DNA of 9,423 nucleotides from an uncultured Lachnospiraceae bacterium (GTDB lineage Bacteria > Bacillota > Clostridia > Lachnospirales > Lachnospiraceae): the NCBI GenBank assembly GCA_934359535.1, contig CAKRLN010000080.1, positions 1 through 9,423 on the forward strand. The letters run 5' to 3'. The notes under the pieces were generated by a model. The model did not search any database and was not told the origin of the DNA. It saw only the letters and a list, made by a program, of their open reading frames with translations. The position numbers and the translations under genes were made by a program. This document shows, piece by piece, positions 1 through 6,945 of this stretch (positions within the stretch are counted from its first letter, which is position 1; every line of letters begins with the position of its first letter).

Positions 1-3
1 TAA

Positions 4-74
4 CAGGGGTGGAAGGAATCGAACCCTCCTCTGGAGTTTTGGAGACTCTTATTCTACCGATGAACTACACCCCT
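4..74 (-). tRNA. tRNA-Trp (anticodon CCA)
   Basis: A complete 71-nt cloverleaf can be folded on the minus strand. The acceptor stem AGGGGTG pairs with CACCCCT and is followed by discriminator G; the CCA end is not encoded. The D-stem is GTTC/GAAT, the anticodon loop CTCCAAA reads CCA (tryptophan), and the T-arm is GAGGG-TTCGATT-CCTTC. The overall sequence closely resembles the E. coli tRNA-Trp as I remember it. One oddity is that the outermost anticodon-stem pair (27-43) is A-C rather than a Watson-Crick pair. The gene has a good promoter at 111-139 and lies about 95 bp after radA. What follows it lies outside the window; in many Firmicutes it would be secE-nusG, but that cannot be checked here. 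Confidence 0.97.
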
Positions 75-110
75 ATCTTCTATTGTGTGGTCTGTTTACC
101 AACAAATCAT

Positions 111-139
111 ATTATACTATACACTTCCCGGATTTGCAA
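111..139 (-). promoter_or_regulatory. Sigma-70/SigA promoter of tRNA-Trp
   Basis: On the minus strand a -35 box TTGCAA (134-139, 4 of 6 consensus) and a perfect -10 box TATAAT (111-116) are separated by exactly 17 bp. Transcription would start near 104, about 30 nt upstream of the mature tRNA 5' end. The promoter lies entirely between the radA stop codon and the tRNA, so the tRNA need not depend on radA transcription. No intrinsic terminator is visible between radA and this promoter. Confidence 0.75.
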
Positions 140-168
140 TGCTTAAATTTCCCACAGCTTCCTTTCCT

Positions 169-1551
169 TTACCGCTGTCCGCGGTTCATAACATCAAGTG
201 CCTCCCTGACATTCTGCACGCCGATCAAGGTAATGCCATCCATATGAGCCATGGATTCCCTGCACACCTGCGGAAGAATGCACGCTTCAAATCCAAGCTT
301 TTTTGCCTCCTGCACACGCTGCTCTGCCATACTGACTCCGCGCACCTCACCGCTTAGTCCTACTTCTCCAAAACAGATCGTTTTCTCATCGAGCGGCCGG
401 TCAAAGTAACTCGACATAATTGCAAGTACAATCGCAAGGTCGATTGCAGGCTCATTCATACGGATTCCACCTGCAATATTGACATAGGCATCGCAGCTTC
501 CAAGATCCATCCCAAGTCTTTTTTCAAGGACTGCCATAAGCAAATTCACACGGTTGTAATCGGTTCCGGTTGCTGTTCTCCTTGGGTTTCCAAATGATGT
601 CCGGCAGACTAATGCCTGCACCTCAAGCAGAATCGGCCGTGTGCCTTCCATGGAGCATGCAACAATTGAACCGGATGCATCCTTTGGCTTCCCGCTTAAC
701 ATAAATTCGGATGGATTTTCCACCTCAACGAGTCCTTCATGCCGCATCTCAAAGACTCCGATCTCATTGGTAGAACCAAATCGGTTTTTGACACCACGCA
801 AAATACGGTAGGATTCATGCCGGTCTCCTTCAAAATATAAAACAGTATCCACCATATGCTCAAGTACACGCGGTCCTGCAACAACCCCCTCCTTTGTCAC
901 ATGTCCCACAATAAAAATAGAAATCCCAAGTCCTTTTGCAATCTGCATGAAAATTCCGGTTGCCTCCCTCACCTGGGATACACTTCCCGGCGCGGAGGAA
1001 ACTGCTTCATGATACATCGTCTGGATGGAATCAACCACTACCACCTGTGGCTTTTCCTGTTCGATCACCTCACGGATCGTATCCAGATTCGTCTCACACA
1101 AAAGCTTTAGGGAATCTGTAAAGCTTCCAATGCGCTCTGCACGGATTTTGATCTGCTGAAGCGATTCCTCTCCGGATACATATAAGACAGAAAGCTTCCT
1201 ATCCGAAAGGCTCCTACACACCTGAAGCAGAAGTGTTGATTTCCCGATTCCCGGATCTCCGCCTACAAGGACAAGCGAGCCCTTCACAATTCCACCACCA
1301 AGCACACGGTCTAACTCCTTCATTCCTGTTCCGGTACGCTGTTCCTCGGATGCTTTAATCTTGGAAAGTGGAATTGACTCGGCTTTCTCTCCTACTGGTT
1401 TTAACTTGCCGGATGAACTGATGCTTTTCTTATCAACGACTTCCTCAACAAACGTATTCCATTCCCGGCACCCCGGACACTGCCCCATCCATTTTGCAGA
1501 TTCATAACCGCAGTTCTGGCAGAAATAGACGCTTGTTTTTCCTTTTGCCAT
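169..1551 (-). CDS. radA: DNA repair protein RadA (Sms), recombination ATPase
   Basis: RadA is a cytoplasmic RecA-like ATPase and branch-migration helicase that helps process recombination intermediates. The 460-residue product has the full family layout. An N-terminal C4 zinc finger (Cys11, Cys14, Cys25, Cys28) is followed by a RecA-like core with Walker A GGDPGIGKST at 97-106, Walker B VVVVDS at 160-165 and the RadA-specific KNRFG motif at 245-249. A C-terminal Lon-protease-like domain spans about 270-455. The length is normal for the family. The ATG at 1551 is preferred because AGGAG lies 7 nt upstream and the protein then begins directly before the zinc finger. The frame stays open to an ATG at 1626, but that adds 25 atypical residues, has no ribosome site and runs through a hairpin. 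No clear promoter is seen, so transcription probably comes from the upstream orphan gene. Confidence 0.97.
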   Translation of the reverse strand: MAKGKTSVYFCQNCGYESAKWMGQCPGCREWNTFVEEVVDKKSISSSGKLKPVGEKAESIPLSKIKASEEQRTGTGMKELDRVLGGGIVKGSLVLVGGDPGIGKSTLLLQVCRSLSDRKLSVLYVSGEESLQQIKIRAERIGSFTDSLKLLCETNLDTIREVIEQEKPQVVVVDSIQTMYHEAVSSAPGSVSQVREATGIFMQIAKGLGISIFIVGHVTKEGVVAGPRVLEHMVDTVLYFEGDRHESYRILRGVKNRFGSTNEIGVFEMRHEGLVEVENPSEFMLSGKPKDASGSIVACSMEGTRPILLEVQALVCRTSFGNPRRTATGTDYNRVNLLMAVLEKRLGMDLGSCDAYVNIAGGIRMNEPAIDLAIVLAIMSSYFDRPLDEKTICFGEVGLSGEVRGVSMAEQRVQEAKKLGFEACILPQVCRESMAHMDGITLIGVQNVREALDVMNRGQR

Positions 1552-1581
1552 AGTTTTTCTCCTCTTTCTAGTCTTATATAG

Positions 1582-1617
1582 AGAAAGAACCCATGCCTGA
1601 CCGGCCGGGTTCCTTCT
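1582..1617 (-). terminator. Hairpin between orphan gene and radA (weak terminator or attenuator)
   Basis: The minus strand reads AGAAGGAACCC (1617-1607), then GGGTTCTTTCT (1592-1582), giving an 11-bp stem with one G-U wobble. That wobble would be an A-C mismatch in a plus-strand transcript. The loop contains a second small stem, GCC/GGC, closing GGTCA. The hairpin begins 36 nt after the orphan gene stop and ends about 30 nt before the radA ATG. Downstream comes CTATATAAG rather than a U-run, so termination would be inefficient. Partial read-through into radA, or mRNA end protection, fits better than a hard stop. Confidence 0.45.
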
Positions 1618-1652
1618 ATCAGCCATATGGTTGTATGCTTCTTCTCGAAAAC

Positions 1653-2066
1653 TTATTTCTTCTCAACCTTGATTGCAACAACATCAGAAGCTTCTAATTC
1701 TACGCTCAGGCTTAACTTGCCGCCAAGGTTTGTCTTCATTGTTCCTGCTGTGGTTCCTTCAATTGTGATCTCATACTCGGTCTCTTCCTCTAAGCCAAGT
1801 GTGATCTGTGCATCCTCTGGTCCTTCTACCTGAAATTCCACAGAGCTTTCTGTCTCGTTAAAATGATCTACTGCAGTACCAGGAACAGACTCATAAACAA
1901 ACATTCCGTTGCGTTCCAATTTGGTAATGTCCTTATAAGTCTTTACCTTATAGATATCTCCATCATATTCAAAATTATCAAGCTTTGCCTTTGCTCCTAA
2001 CGTATAATCGCCAAAGCTTAATGTTCCATCTGCCTCTGTCCGAATTAATTCACTAATTGCAGCCAT
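1653..2066 (-). CDS. Small acidic orphan protein (Lachnospiraceae 'endosialidase'-labelled family)
   Basis: This gene encodes 137 residues with an excellent ribosome site (AAGGAGG, 6 nt before the ATG) and a near-consensus promoter, so it is certainly a real and probably well-expressed gene. The protein has no signal peptide, no membrane segment and no cysteine. It is rich in Glu/Asp and in alternating beta-strand patterns, for example KVKTYKDITKLERNGMFVYE around 41-60 and a Gly/Thr-rich C-terminal half ending in KVEKK. I recall near-identical small proteins in Lachnospiraceae carrying the automatic name 'endosialidase'. The length and lack of export signal make a sialidase activity implausible, and I see no catalytic motif, so the function is unknown. 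It sits between clpC and radA, which are adjacent in many other Firmicutes. Confidence 0.88.
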   Translation of the reverse strand: MAAISELIRTEADGTLSFGDYTLGAKAKLDNFEYDGDIYKVKTYKDITKLERNGMFVYESVPGTAVDHFNETESSVEFQVEGPEDAQITLGLEEETEYEITIEGTTAGTMKTNLGGKLSLSVELEASDVVAIKVEKK

Positions 2067-2096
2067 TGTTCTCCTCCTTCGTAAGAATGTATCCTA

Positions 2097-2125
2097 ATTA
2101 TACAATAGACAGCCTCTGATTTCAA
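2097..2125 (-). promoter_or_regulatory. Strong SigA promoter of the orphan gene
   Basis: The minus strand shows a -35 box TTGAAA (2120-2125, 5 of 6) and a -10 box TATAAT (2097-2102, 6 of 6) with an ideal 17-bp spacer. The start would fall near 2090, giving a short 5' leader of about 24 nt that consists mostly of the ribosome site. A short AT-rich palindrome, ATTTTC-ACA-GAAAAT (2138-2152), lies 12 bp upstream of the -35 box. It could be an UP-like element or operator, or chance. This is the best promoter in the window and may also drive radA. Confidence 0.85.
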
Positions 2126-2227
2126 ACCAAATCCGTCATTTTCACAGAAAATTAATACCTTTCGTTACCGTTCACGCGTCAGTCATAGAAGCAGCCTTTA
2201 TCGTTCCCAAGTCGTTTGAAGAAGACC

Positions 2228-4672
2228 TTATGCTTTGCGCTCCACTACGATTTGTTTATTTTTCGTAGAAACGATTACGGTATCTTCCGCTTTTACTTCA
2301 CCTGCTATAATCTTTTCCGCAAGGGTATCCTCAATCTCGTCCTGAATCTTGCGCTTTAACGGACGCGCACCGTATTTGCGGTCATACGCCTTCTCCACAA
2401 TATACTGCTTTGCGCTGTCACGGACAACAAGCGTAATCGAAAGCTGCTCCATACACCGTTTCTCAAGCTCACGCACAAGAAGCGTTACGATCTTTTTCAT
2501 ATCATCCTGATTCAGTGCACGGAATACGATCGTCTCATCAATACGGTTTAAAAATTCCGGCTTAAAAATGCGTTTTACCTCTTCCATGACGTTGTTTTTC
2601 ATCATAGTGTAATTGTGCTTCTCGTCATCCACCGCACCAAAGCCAAGCTTCTTCGGTTCGATGATCGACTGCGCGCCGGCATTCGAGGTCATAATAATGA
2701 TTGTGTTTTTAAAATCGACCTTTCTGCCCTGGGAATCCGTAATATGTCCATCATCAAGCACCTGGAGCAGAATGTTGAATACATCCGGATGCGCTTTTTC
2801 AATCTCATCAAACAGGATTACGGAAAATGGATTTCTGCGCACCTTCTCACTGAGCTGTCCGCCATCCTCATGTCCGACATAGCCTGGTGGTGAACCGATC
2901 ATTTTCGATACACTGTGCTTTTCCATGTACTCGGACATATCTACACGTATCATTGCTTCCTCGTTTCCGAACACAGCCTCTGCAAGTGCTTTTGAGATCT
3001 CTGTTTTTCCGACACCAGTCGGTCCTAAGAAAAGGAAGGAACCAACCGGACGCTTCGGATCCTTTAGTCCGACACGGCCGCGTCTGACCGCCCTAGCGAC
3101 AGCCGATACCGCTTCCTCCTGTCCGATTACACGCTTATGAAGAATAGACTCTAATTTCTGAAGTCTGGATGCTTCGGTTTCCGTCAGCTTGTTCACTGGA
3201 ATTTTCGTCCAGCCAGCAACAACTGCTGCGATTTCGTCCTCTCCGACTACTGCATTTTTTGCCCGGCGGCTTCTTGCGTTTTTCTTCTGCTCTTTTTCAA
3301 GCTTACGTAAAAGTGCCTCTTTTTCTTCCTTACAGCTTCTCGCATCTTCGATTCTGGATTCTTTTAACGCATTCTCGAATGCATCCTCAACATCATGAAG
3401 TTCTTCCTTTAATGCCTGTACCGAATCCGAGCCTTTGATCATCCCAAGCTTTGCCCTTGCCGCTGCCTCATCCATCAGATCGATCGCCTTATCCGGTAAA
3501 AAGCGATCGCTGACATATCTTGCCGATAGATGAACGGCTGCCGAAAGTGCTTCATCATTTATCGTGACACCATGATGCTTTTCATAAAGCGGACGAAGCC
3601 CCTTTAAAATCCCGACCGTCTCCTCTGCACTCGGTTCTTCCACCATAACCGGCTGGAAACGGCGTTCTAAGGCTGCATCCTTCTCAATATATTTGCGGTA
3701 TTCCTCGATCGTTGTTGCTCCGATCACCTGAATCTCACCGCGCGCAAGTGCTGGCTTTAAAATATTTGCGGCATCAAGCGCCCCCTCTGCACCGCCTGCA
3801 CCGATGATCGTATGCAGCTCGTCGATAAAAAGCAGGACGTTTCCTGCTGCCGCAACCTCTGAAATCACCTTTTTCATGCGCTCTTCAAATTCCCCGCGGT
3901 ATTTGGATTTTGCCACCAGTCCTGACATATCAAGAGCTATCAGTCTCTTATCTGCCACCGTATCCGGCACGGTTCCATTCACAATACGCTGTGCAATGCC
4001 TTCCGCAACCGCGGTCTTACCAACACCCGGCTCTCCGATCAGACATGGATTGTTTTTGCCTCTTCTGCTTAAAATCTGGATAACACGGTCATTTTCTGCT
4101 TTTCTTCCAATCACCGGATCCAGAAGATTTTGTCTCGCCATCGCAGTCAGATCCCTGGAATACTGATCCAGCGTCGGTGTCGTTGTTCCCCGCCCTGCAT
4201 TTCTTCCTTTACTCAGTTCGTCACGGAACTTCTGCGGGTCCTCACCCATTGCGCCAAGCAGCTCCACAAAAATTTTCTGTGGATTGACGTTTAATGTATT
4301 TAAAAGGCGGGATGCTGCACAGTCCCCTTCCTTTAAAATTGCGATCAGGATATGCTCTGTTCCGATCTCGTCTGACCGGAACCGTTCTGCCTCATCCGCT
4401 GCGCGTAAAAGTACCTGCTCGGTTCTTGGCGTATAACCATCCCGTTCCAAAAGAACCGTTTCCCCGCCCGGAGAGATTAAATCTTCGATCAGATTTAATA
4501 ACTGGTCCAGTCTAACATGATTGGCGAAAAGCACCTCTGCGGCTGCTCCCTGACCTTCTTTTAACAATCCAGCCAGAATATGTTCTGTTCCAACATAATT
4601 ATGGTGCATGCTTTTCGAAAGACGGGCTGCCATATCCAGTGCTTTTTTTGCTTTCGCTGTATATGCTTTCAC
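2228..4672 (-). CDS. clpC: ATP-dependent Clp protease ATP-binding subunit ClpC
   Basis: ClpC is a cytoplasmic AAA+ unfoldase that feeds substrates to ClpP. Counted from the GTG at 4672 (814 residues; B. subtilis ClpC has about 810), it has two ClpN repeats (each with GTEH, about 28-31 and 104-107) and D1 with Walker A GEPGVGKT 213-220 and Walker B LLFIDE 280-285. A coiled-coil/UVR middle domain (about 418-465) precedes D2 with Walker A GPTGVGKT 550-557, Walker B VILFDE 618-623, arginine finger R710 in FLNRID and sensor-2 GARP from 768. The LGF loop (676-678) matches the ClpP-binding loop. The start is uncertain: GGAGG lies 8 nt before the GTG at 4672, whereas an in-frame GTG at 4687 has no clear ribosome site and would add five residues. 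It follows the surface gene by 25 bp with no terminator. No CtsR box, mcsA or mcsB is seen. Confidence 0.97.
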   Translation of the reverse strand: MKAYTAKAKKALDMAARLSKSMHHNYVGTEHILAGLLKEGQGAAAEVLFANHVRLDQLLNLIEDLISPGGETVLLERDGYTPRTEQVLLRAADEAERFRSDEIGTEHILIAILKEGDCAASRLLNTLNVNPQKIFVELLGAMGEDPQKFRDELSKGRNAGRGTTTPTLDQYSRDLTAMARQNLLDPVIGRKAENDRVIQILSRRGKNNPCLIGEPGVGKTAVAEGIAQRIVNGTVPDTVADKRLIALDMSGLVAKSKYRGEFEERMKKVISEVAAAGNVLLFIDELHTIIGAGGAEGALDAANILKPALARGEIQVIGATTIEEYRKYIEKDAALERRFQPVMVEEPSAEETVGILKGLRPLYEKHHGVTINDEALSAAVHLSARYVSDRFLPDKAIDLMDEAAARAKLGMIKGSDSVQALKEELHDVEDAFENALKESRIEDARSCKEEKEALLRKLEKEQKKNARSRRAKNAVVGEDEIAAVVAGWTKIPVNKLTETEASRLQKLESILHKRVIGQEEAVSAVARAVRRGRVGLKDPKRPVGSFLFLGPTGVGKTEISKALAEAVFGNEEAMIRVDMSEYMEKHSVSKMIGSPPGYVGHEDGGQLSEKVRRNPFSVILFDEIEKAHPDVFNILLQVLDDGHITDSQGRKVDFKNTIIIMTSNAGAQSIIEPKKLGFGAVDDEKHNYTMMKNNVMEEVKRIFKPEFLNRIDETIVFRALNQDDMKKIVTLLVRELEKRCMEQLSITLVVRDSAKQYIVEKAYDRKYGARPLKRKIQDEIEDTLAEKIIAGEVKAEDTVIVSTKNKQIVVERKA

Positions 4673-4697
4673 TCGTTTTGCCTCCACTCTCTTGTTT

Positions 4698-6917
4698 TTA
4701 CTTGATGTCTAAAAATTCCAAATCTTCATCGTCATCCGAATCCCCGGATGATTTATTTTTTCTTCCCTTATCTAAGAATTTATCCATGCGGCTTCTTTTT
4801 TCGACACGGACATTCTCTTCTTTGTAAGCTGGCTGCATCCTCTGAGGTGCATGCTCAAGCGACTGTTTTTCTTCATCCGCAGACGGAATTGCCATCGTCT
4901 GAATTGCTTTTACCGCAGCTTCAAGACTGATTGTATTGTCAAGATTCTCCGGTTCATAGCTCTCTTCCGCAAAAACTGCTTTCGGCTTTGGACTTTCTTC
5001 TGACTCCTCTTCCTGATCGTCCTCTGCTTCCTCTTTGCTGTCTGCTTCGTCGTAGTCTGCTTCCTCTTTGCTGTCTGCTTCCTCTTCGCTGACTGCTTCG
5101 TCGTAGTCTGCTTCCTCTCCGCTGTCCGGTTCTTCGTAATCCGCTTCCGGTTCTCCTGCAGTGTCAGCTGCCGTATCTTCCCCACGGTATGCCTTTGCGA
5201 AAATGAGTTCATCATCCTCATCATCGCTATCTTCATCATCGTCCTCTTCTTCTTCGCTGTCCTTTCGCGCAATCAGAAGATTGATGATAATGATAAGAAG
5301 CACTGCGGCTCCAAAGATCATGCCATAAACCAGATAACGGTTTTTCTGTTTCAGCTTTGCGATCTGTCCTGCATCCTGACTGGAATCCGCATTTTCATCA
5401 TCACCGGAAACGGAAGGAAGCTCCTTTGCATAGCGCTGATAGGTTCCCTCTGTATTATCATACTGATACCAGTACATCTCTCCCTGATCGTTTAACGCAT
5501 ATAACAGATAAAAATCACCGGATGGAAGCTCTGCGGCACTGACACGCTCTGGTGCAAAGGCTGCTGCAAGCATCTGTTCCATACTCTGGTAAAAGCCAAG
5601 GCTGTTGTCGTCTTCCGGATTTTCCGTATCCGTATTCCCGTTTGAATTGCTGTCTGTCTTCTTACCATTATCCACATCCTGGCTGTTTCCTGCATTTTCC
5701 TTCTGGTATACTGCAATCTGTCCTTTTCCCTCAATCTGGAGTGCGGATTCGCTGTAGCCGGAAGGAATCATGCTTTCATCTGGCAGAAGCACAATAATAT
5801 AATGGCTTCCCGATGTCAGCTGGACAAACGGGTATGCTGAGCCATTGTTTGCATTATAAATAAATAATGAGCCGCCCTCTTCGCCTTCTGCGGTCATATA
5901 AAGCAGGGTGATATCTGCCTTTGCATAATTTAAGCAGGCATAGTCTTTTCCATCAATCGCAACGGTTGCCGCTGTAAAATCCGCTGGAACCACAGCTTCC
6001 GGAATCTCCTCTGCCGGAGTATAGGTCTTTTCACCGATCGTAAACTGTCTGGTCTGTGCGTTGTCCGCATCCTCTGCTGCATCGTCGGAATTATCTTCCT
6101 CGTTATCCGAATCCTCTTCGGATTTTCTTGTCACTGTGATCGTATACGTCGCTGTGACACCATTTCCTGCTTTTACTATAATTGTAATCGTATTGGCTCC
6201 AACTGATAGATCTTCATTTCCGGTTACGGAAACAACCGTCGCTGACGGATTGCTCGGCGTCGCTGAAACCGCGACACTTGTCACATTGTAAGGCACCTCT
6301 GCGGTATAATTGGTTACCTTATAGGAAAATGCAGGCGAAAGTGTTCCTCCGGAAATACTGAGTACAGAAAGGGAATTATCTCCGTTTGTCGTATCGATAT
6401 TTCCATTCTGTTCCCCGGAAGCAGTATTCCCGTCACCCGATGCCGTAGCACCATCACCCGATGCGGTAGTTCCGGAATTTGTGTTATTTTTATTATTACT
6501 GTTACTGCTGTTGCTGCTTCCAGACTCGTTTGCAACCGAAACCGATGCCCCGGCAGCCCCATAGCTGACCGGATTTTCATCGGCATCGACTGCTTCAATG
6601 GAGTTGGCGGAGATCGATGCTGATCCCGCGCCAACTGCCTTAAATGTGATCGTCTTCTGCGATACCCCGCTGTCATTCGGGGAAATGTTAAATAACGCAC
6701 CTCCATCTGTGGAAAGTACTCCGGAATCATAGGAAAGCGATACCTGTGCATAGCCTCCGTTTGGAACCGTAATCGTTACGGAACAGGTATCTCCAATCTT
6801 TAAATCCGAATTTGATACCGCAATGGAAAGCGATGCTGCATATACCGGGAATTCCGGAACTGCCGACATTGTAAAAAACAGCAGGATTGCTAATAGCATG
6901 CTTATTTTTTTCTTCAT
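4698..6917 (-). CDS. Membrane-anchored surface protein with cohesin-like and cadherin-like domains
   Basis: The 739-residue product is predicted to span the membrane once, with its N-terminus outside. A signal peptide ends near VYA/AS (about 27). Residues 29-129 form a beta-sandwich resembling a short cohesin: LSYDSGVLS at 61-69, then a TFKAVGAG strand (91-98), an EAVDADENPV segment and a closing G-x-SVSV strand. A low-complexity Asn/Ser/Gly linker (130-181) carries three TASG repeats. Residues 182-265 match a PF12733-type cadherin-like domain. Residues 289-407 and 466-497 look globular but I do not recognise them. One membrane segment (528-550) precedes a strongly acidic cytoplasmic tail containing a 17-residue repeat and a basic patch (KRSRMDKFLDKGRKNK). 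The ATG at 6917 is chosen because AGAGG lies 8 nt upstream and it opens directly on the signal peptide; a start at 6965 would overlap the previous gene. Cohesin identity is an inference from pattern only. Confidence 0.9.
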   Translation of the reverse strand: MKKKISMLLAILLFFTMSAVPEFPVYAASLSIAVSNSDLKIGDTCSVTITVPNGGYAQVSLSYDSGVLSTDGGALFNISPNDSGVSQKTITFKAVGAGSASISANSIEAVDADENPVSYGAAGASVSVANESGSSNSSNSNNKNNTNSGTTASGDGATASGDGNTASGEQNGNIDTTNGDNSLSVLSISGGTLSPAFSYKVTNYTAEVPYNVTSVAVSATPSNPSATVVSVTGNEDLSVGANTITIIVKAGNGVTATYTITVTRKSEEDSDNEEDNSDDAAEDADNAQTRQFTIGEKTYTPAEEIPEAVVPADFTAATVAIDGKDYACLNYAKADITLLYMTAEGEEGGSLFIYNANNGSAYPFVQLTSGSHYIIVLLPDESMIPSGYSESALQIEGKGQIAVYQKENAGNSQDVDNGKKTDSNSNGNTDTENPEDDNSLGFYQSMEQMLAAAFAPERVSAAELPSGDFYLLYALNDQGEMYWYQYDNTEGTYQRYAKELPSVSGDDENADSSQDAGQIAKLKQKNRYLVYGMIFGAAVLLIIIINLLIARKDSEEEEDDDEDSDDEDDELIFAKAYRGEDTAADTAGEPEADYEEPDSGEEADYDEAVSEEEADSKEEADYDEADSKEEAEDDQEEESEESPKPKAVFAEESYEPENLDNTISLEAAVKAIQTMAIPSADEEKQSLEHAPQRMQPAYKEENVRVEKRSRMDKFLDKGRKNKSSGDSDDDEDLEFLDIK
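5042..5118 (-). repeat. In-frame 51-bp direct repeat coding the acidic tail
   Basis: A 26-bp sequence beginning ctgcttcgtcgtagtctg occurs identically at 5042-5067 and 5093-5118, exactly 51 bp apart. The offset equals 17 codons, so the repeat preserves the frame and yields two copies of EEADYDEA with variable EEADSK spacers between residues about 600 and 632 of the surface protein. The remaining units are degenerate versions of the same theme. Such a repeat can expand or contract by slippage. Confidence 0.8.
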
Positions 6918-6945
6918 TCTTATTTCCTCTTTATCATATTCTCTG

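Noticed and set aside
399..405. GGTCAAA heptamer resembling half of a CtsR operator
   Set aside because: It lies inside the radA coding region, has no second heptad at the required spacing, and is far from any promoter.
1552..1626. 25-residue N-terminal extension of RadA from the ATG at 1626
   Set aside because: It has no ribosome site, runs through a hairpin, and gives residues not expected before the zinc finger; the ATG at 1551 has AGGAG at good spacing.
2126..2227. Terminator after clpC
   Set aside because: No GC-rich stem followed by a U-run is present; only a 6-bp AT palindrome at 2138-2152.
3804..4166. 120-residue plus-strand frame opposite clpC
   Set aside because: It is antisense to conserved ClpC D1 motifs, has no ribosome site and no recognisable protein features.
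4673..4687. ClpC start at the GTG at 4687
   Set aside because: No Shine-Dalgarno sequence lies in front of it, and the GGAGG inside this stretch serves the GTG at 4672. The alternative remains possible and changes the protein by only five residues.
4695..4730. Promoter TTGGAA ... TAAAAA just before clpC
   Set aside because: The spacer is only 15 bp and the -10 box matches 4 of 6; too weak to claim.
4910..5272. Lys/Arg/Thr-rich 120-residue frame on the minus strand
   Set aside because: It is an out-of-frame shadow of the repetitive acidic tail of the surface protein; its bias mirrors the Glu/Asp codons read in another frame.
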